Below are positions 62,015-64,000 of a stretch of DNA of 64,000 bases, piece after piece. The stretch spans positions 62,001 to 126,000 of the forward strand of contig CAJNDS010002855.1 of assembly GCA_905221605.1 (NCBI GenBank), read 5' to 3'. Source of the DNA: Symbiodinium natans. Its lineage: Eukaryota; Sar; Dinophyceae; Suessiales; Symbiodiniaceae. Every line of letters begins with the position of its first letter. Positions within the stretch are counted from its first letter, which is position 1. The notes under the pieces were generated by a model that saw nothing but the letters and a program-made list of their open reading frames with translations, was not told the origin of the DNA and made no database searches. The translations under genes and the position numbers were made by a program.

Positions 62015-62156
62015 TTGGGTTTAGGGTTTAGGGTTTAGGGTTTAGGGTTTAGGGTTTAGGGTTTAGGGTTTAGGGTTTAGGGTTTAGGGTTTAGGGTTTA
62101 GGGTTTAGGGTTTAGGGTTTAGGGTTTAGGGTTTAGGGTTTAGGGTTTAGGGTTTA
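62015..62156 (+). repeat. TTTAGGG tract, about 19 perfect units
   Basis: One of the purest tracts in the window, with a sharp right edge at ACCAAACGGGAG. Confidence 0.97.
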
Positions 62157-62317
62157 CCAAACGGGAGCGCGCTTTGGGATTGCGCGGTAGTCTGCAGACC
62201 TACCCACCCCAAGACCGCCCACTTACAACTCTCAAGGAGTTAAGACCTTTTATTTTTTTACAAAGCATCACATGAGTCAGCACTCACGCCCTTTTTGGGG
62301 ATTTCACAAGGTGCGTG

Positions 62318-62720
62318 GACCAGGCGCAAAGCTGCAGCAGACGGAAACGAGGCAGGGCCCGTGAAGACAGCTTGGGTTGGCGCGAAGGGGCTATGAAGGG
62401 ATGGGCCAGGAACAGACAAAGGCAGCGAGGCTTGGTTGGCGTGAAGGGGCTCCCAGCCAGGAAGAACACACAGTGAAGAGCTTGGGTTGGGCAGAGCTCC
62501 ACGGAAACAGGGCTGGTGTGGCGGATAGCTTGGCTCGGCGCGAAGGGGGGGTGCCGGGCCAGGGTCAGGACCAGGCACAAAGTTGCAGCAAACGGCAGCG
62601 AGGCAGGACGGATTGGGTTGGCGCGAAGGGGCTACAGCCAGGAGAGCACCCCGAAACAGGACACAAACTGGTGCGCGGACAGCTTCAGGGCCAGCCAGGG
62701 CCAGGGCGCAAGGGGCAGAG
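62318..62720 (+). repeat. Imperfect repeats of about 80-250 bases around the CCAGGG array
   Basis: GACCAGGC.CAAAG.TGCAGCA.ACGG occurs at 62318 and 62569; TTGG.TTGGCGCGAAGGGGCTA and close variants occur near 62372, 62433, 62530 and 62612; GTGCGCGGACAGCTT occurs at 62671 and 62999. The units are diverged and in the same orientation. Together with the hexamer array this is a complex satellite-like block. Confidence 0.82.
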
Positions 62721-62727
62721 GGTCAGG

Positions 62728-62874
62728 GTCAGGCCAGGGCCAGGGCCAGGGCCAGGGCCAGGGCCAGGGCCAGGGCCAGGGCCAGGGCCAGGGCCAGGGC
62801 CAGGGCCAGGGCCAGGCCAGGGCCAGGGCCAGGGCCAGGGCCAGGGCCAGGGCCAGGGCCAGGGCCAGGGCCAG
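62728..62874 (+). repeat. CCAGGG hexamer minisatellite
   Basis: About 24 CCAGGG units with one 5-base unit near 62813. A hexamer contains no stop in any of six frames here, so frames of 100-214 codons open on both strands (Gly-Pro, Ala-Arg, Gly-Gln; Pro-Trp, Ala-Leu). These frames are not evidence of a gene. Confidence 0.96.
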
Positions 62875-63163
62875 AAACGCCAGGCCACGAAAAAGGGCAT
62901 TTTTGGCGAGAGCCCTGGTCCCCACAGCCGGGGGTTGGGGACCCAGGGGTCTCCAGGGGCCTTTATAGGGGGGCCCTCCAATGCAGGAGCCAAGAATGTG
63001 CGCGGACAGCTTGGGGTTTAGGGTCATATTATATGTATACAGTGACAACTGCTGTCTCGGCCTGTGCCTGCCTGGAGGGTAAGCCTGCCTGGAGGCCAGC
63101 TCGGTCGCCCGCCTGGGACTGAGCGCTCGACCAGCGCCCGCCTACCCCAAAAGACAAGAGAGC

Positions 63164-63360
63164 GGGTTTAGGGTTTAGGGTTTAGGGTTTAGGGTTTAGG
63201 GTTTAGGGTTTAGGGTTTAGGGTTTAGGGTTTAGGGTTTAGGGTTTCGGGGTAGGGTGTGGGGTTTGGGGTTTGGGGTTTGGGGTTTGGGGTTTAGGGTT
63301 TAGGGTTTAAGGGTTAGGGGTTTAGGGTTTAGGGTTTCGGGTTTAGGGTTTAGGGGTTTT
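63164..63360 (+). repeat. TTTAGGG/TTTGGGG tract
   Basis: About 12 perfect units, then five TTTGGGG units, then degenerate units. Smaller G-rich tract at 63424-63466. Confidence 0.95.
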
Positions 63361-63466
63361 GGGTTCTTGCCGAGATGCTCCCGCACTGTGACCCAACGTG
63401 CCATCAAACGGCTTCTAATGCTGTTTAGGGTTTAGGGTTTAGGGTTTAGGGTTTAGGGTTTAGGGT

Positions 63467-63640
63467 GTGTCAGGGGAGGGCGCGCGCTCGGGTGTGAAAC
63501 ACCCCGGGCCGCGCGCTCGCGTTGCCCGTCAACCCACCCCGGCCACCCAAACTATGCTCTATTAGGGTTTAGGGTTTATGGAATTTGTTTTCTTGTGCTC
63601 TGATCCTTGCTTTGATGTTTTTAAAGTTGCGCTGTTAGGG
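63467..63640. other. Spacer with GC-rich inverted motif
   Basis: GGGCGCGCGCTCGG near 63478 and GGGCCGCGCGCTCGC near 63506 are similar. The last telomere-type units of the window lie at 63564-63578. Confidence 0.5.
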
Positions 63641-63647
63641 GTAGCCT

Positions 63648-64000
63648 CGGCCCTTTTCGGGCCTTCGGCGTGTCAGGGCCCGTAGAGGCCCTTATGAATT
63701 TGAAGGTCAGGGAAACCCTTTGTGCCTGCTCCTGGACTCCCCTTCTTTAAGGGCCTCAATTAAGCCTTTTGGTGGCTCTTGGGGCCTTTTGGGGGCTTCC
63801 TGGGGGCTTTCCTGGCCCTGCCGGGGTAAAACGAAGGAAAAAACCATCGATTTCAGTACCAAAGAATCGCATTTTTCATTGCGGGTACGGGCATCCTGGG
63901 GTCCCCCTTCTTTTAGGGGGCCTTTTGACGCCTTTTGTGGCTCTTGGGGTCTCTCGGGGCCTTGTTCGGACCTTCGGCGTGTCAGGGGCCATAGAGGCTT
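63648..64000 (+). repeat. Telomere-free block with two GC-rich repeat units, P and Q
   Basis: Unit P (CCTTCGGCGTGTCAGGG and flanks, about 45 bases) lies at 63648-63693 and 63956-64000. Unit Q (TCCTGG.....CCCCTTCTTT and GGTGGCTCTTGGGG, about 62 bases) lies at 63730-63795 and 63894-63955. The order is P-Q-spacer-Q-P, all in direct orientation. The second P is cut by the window end. Confidence 0.82.

Noticed and set aside
62377-63122. Open frames of up to 214 codons with Gly-Pro, Ala-Arg or Gly-Gln repeats
   Set aside because: They exist in all three + frames and on the - strand because CCAGGG is a stop-free hexamer. No domain outside the repeat is recognisable.
1-64000. CRISPR array, because of many short direct repeats with spacers
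   Set aside because: The repeats are tandem 7-mers of variable number and the spacers vary from 80 to 450 bases; there are no cas genes and the composition is eukaryotic.
1-64000. A true chromosome end (terminal telomere)
   Set aside because: Neither end of the window is a terminal tract; the largest tracts are internal, in both orientations, and have unique sequence on both sides.

Overview
This window looks like gene-poor nuclear DNA from a eukaryote, most likely an alga or related protist. Its main feature is the telomere-type heptamer TTTAGGG/CCCTAAA, which recurs in both orientations from about base 360 to base 63,580. TTTAGGG is the telomere repeat of plants, many green algae and several alveolates (dinoflagellates, chromerids), so it narrows the lineage but does not name it. 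There are no bacterial operons, no CRISPR array, and by eye no rRNA or tRNA gene. I recognise no protein family in any reading frame. The longest open frames lie over low-complexity repeats (poly-G, CCAGGG, TTTGGGG) or are unfamiliar short frames, and I do not treat any as a gene with confidence.

Layout. The sequence alternates between short segments of 100-400 bases of ordinary complexity and telomere-type tracts of 2 to about 30 units. Some tracts are perfect heptamers (31.0, 16.9, 62.1, 56.4, 54.7 kb). Others have drifted into local variants: TTTGGGG (37.9, 38.3, 57.7 kb), TTTAGGGG (6.8, 41.0, 55.2 kb), TTTATAGGG (13.4-13.9, 32.5 kb), CCCTTAAA (1.6-1.9 kb), CCTAAACAC (41.5 kb). Between tracts lie several families of short dispersed elements, which I call A to L. 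B, D, E, F, G, H and L have terminal inverted repeats and resemble MITEs. A and C do not. J is a duplicated 50-base segment. There are also AT, GA, CT and CA microsatellites and very long G or C runs.

The most interesting signal is that the telomere-type tracts behave like insertions. Comparing copies of the same dispersed element gives the empty site. Tracts interrupt element B at 43.9 and 53.0 kb, element F at 60.6 kb and element L at 44.3-44.5 kb. At 12.9, 29.9 and 51.5 kb a tract sits between two copies of an 18-26 base flank, as if the target had been duplicated. The non-telomeric element A shows 20-27 base flanking duplications at two of its six copies. The perfect heptamer tract carries one stop codon every seven codons in all six frames, so each insertion also ends any reading frame it enters. 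This explains why so many short frames end in the same Leu-Asn-Pro-Lys-Pro tail.

The last 420 bases (63,580-64,000) contain no telomere-type tract. They hold two copies each of two GC-rich blocks, which may mark entry into a different repeat domain. All comparisons were made by eye on one window; copy boundaries are accurate to a few bases at best.
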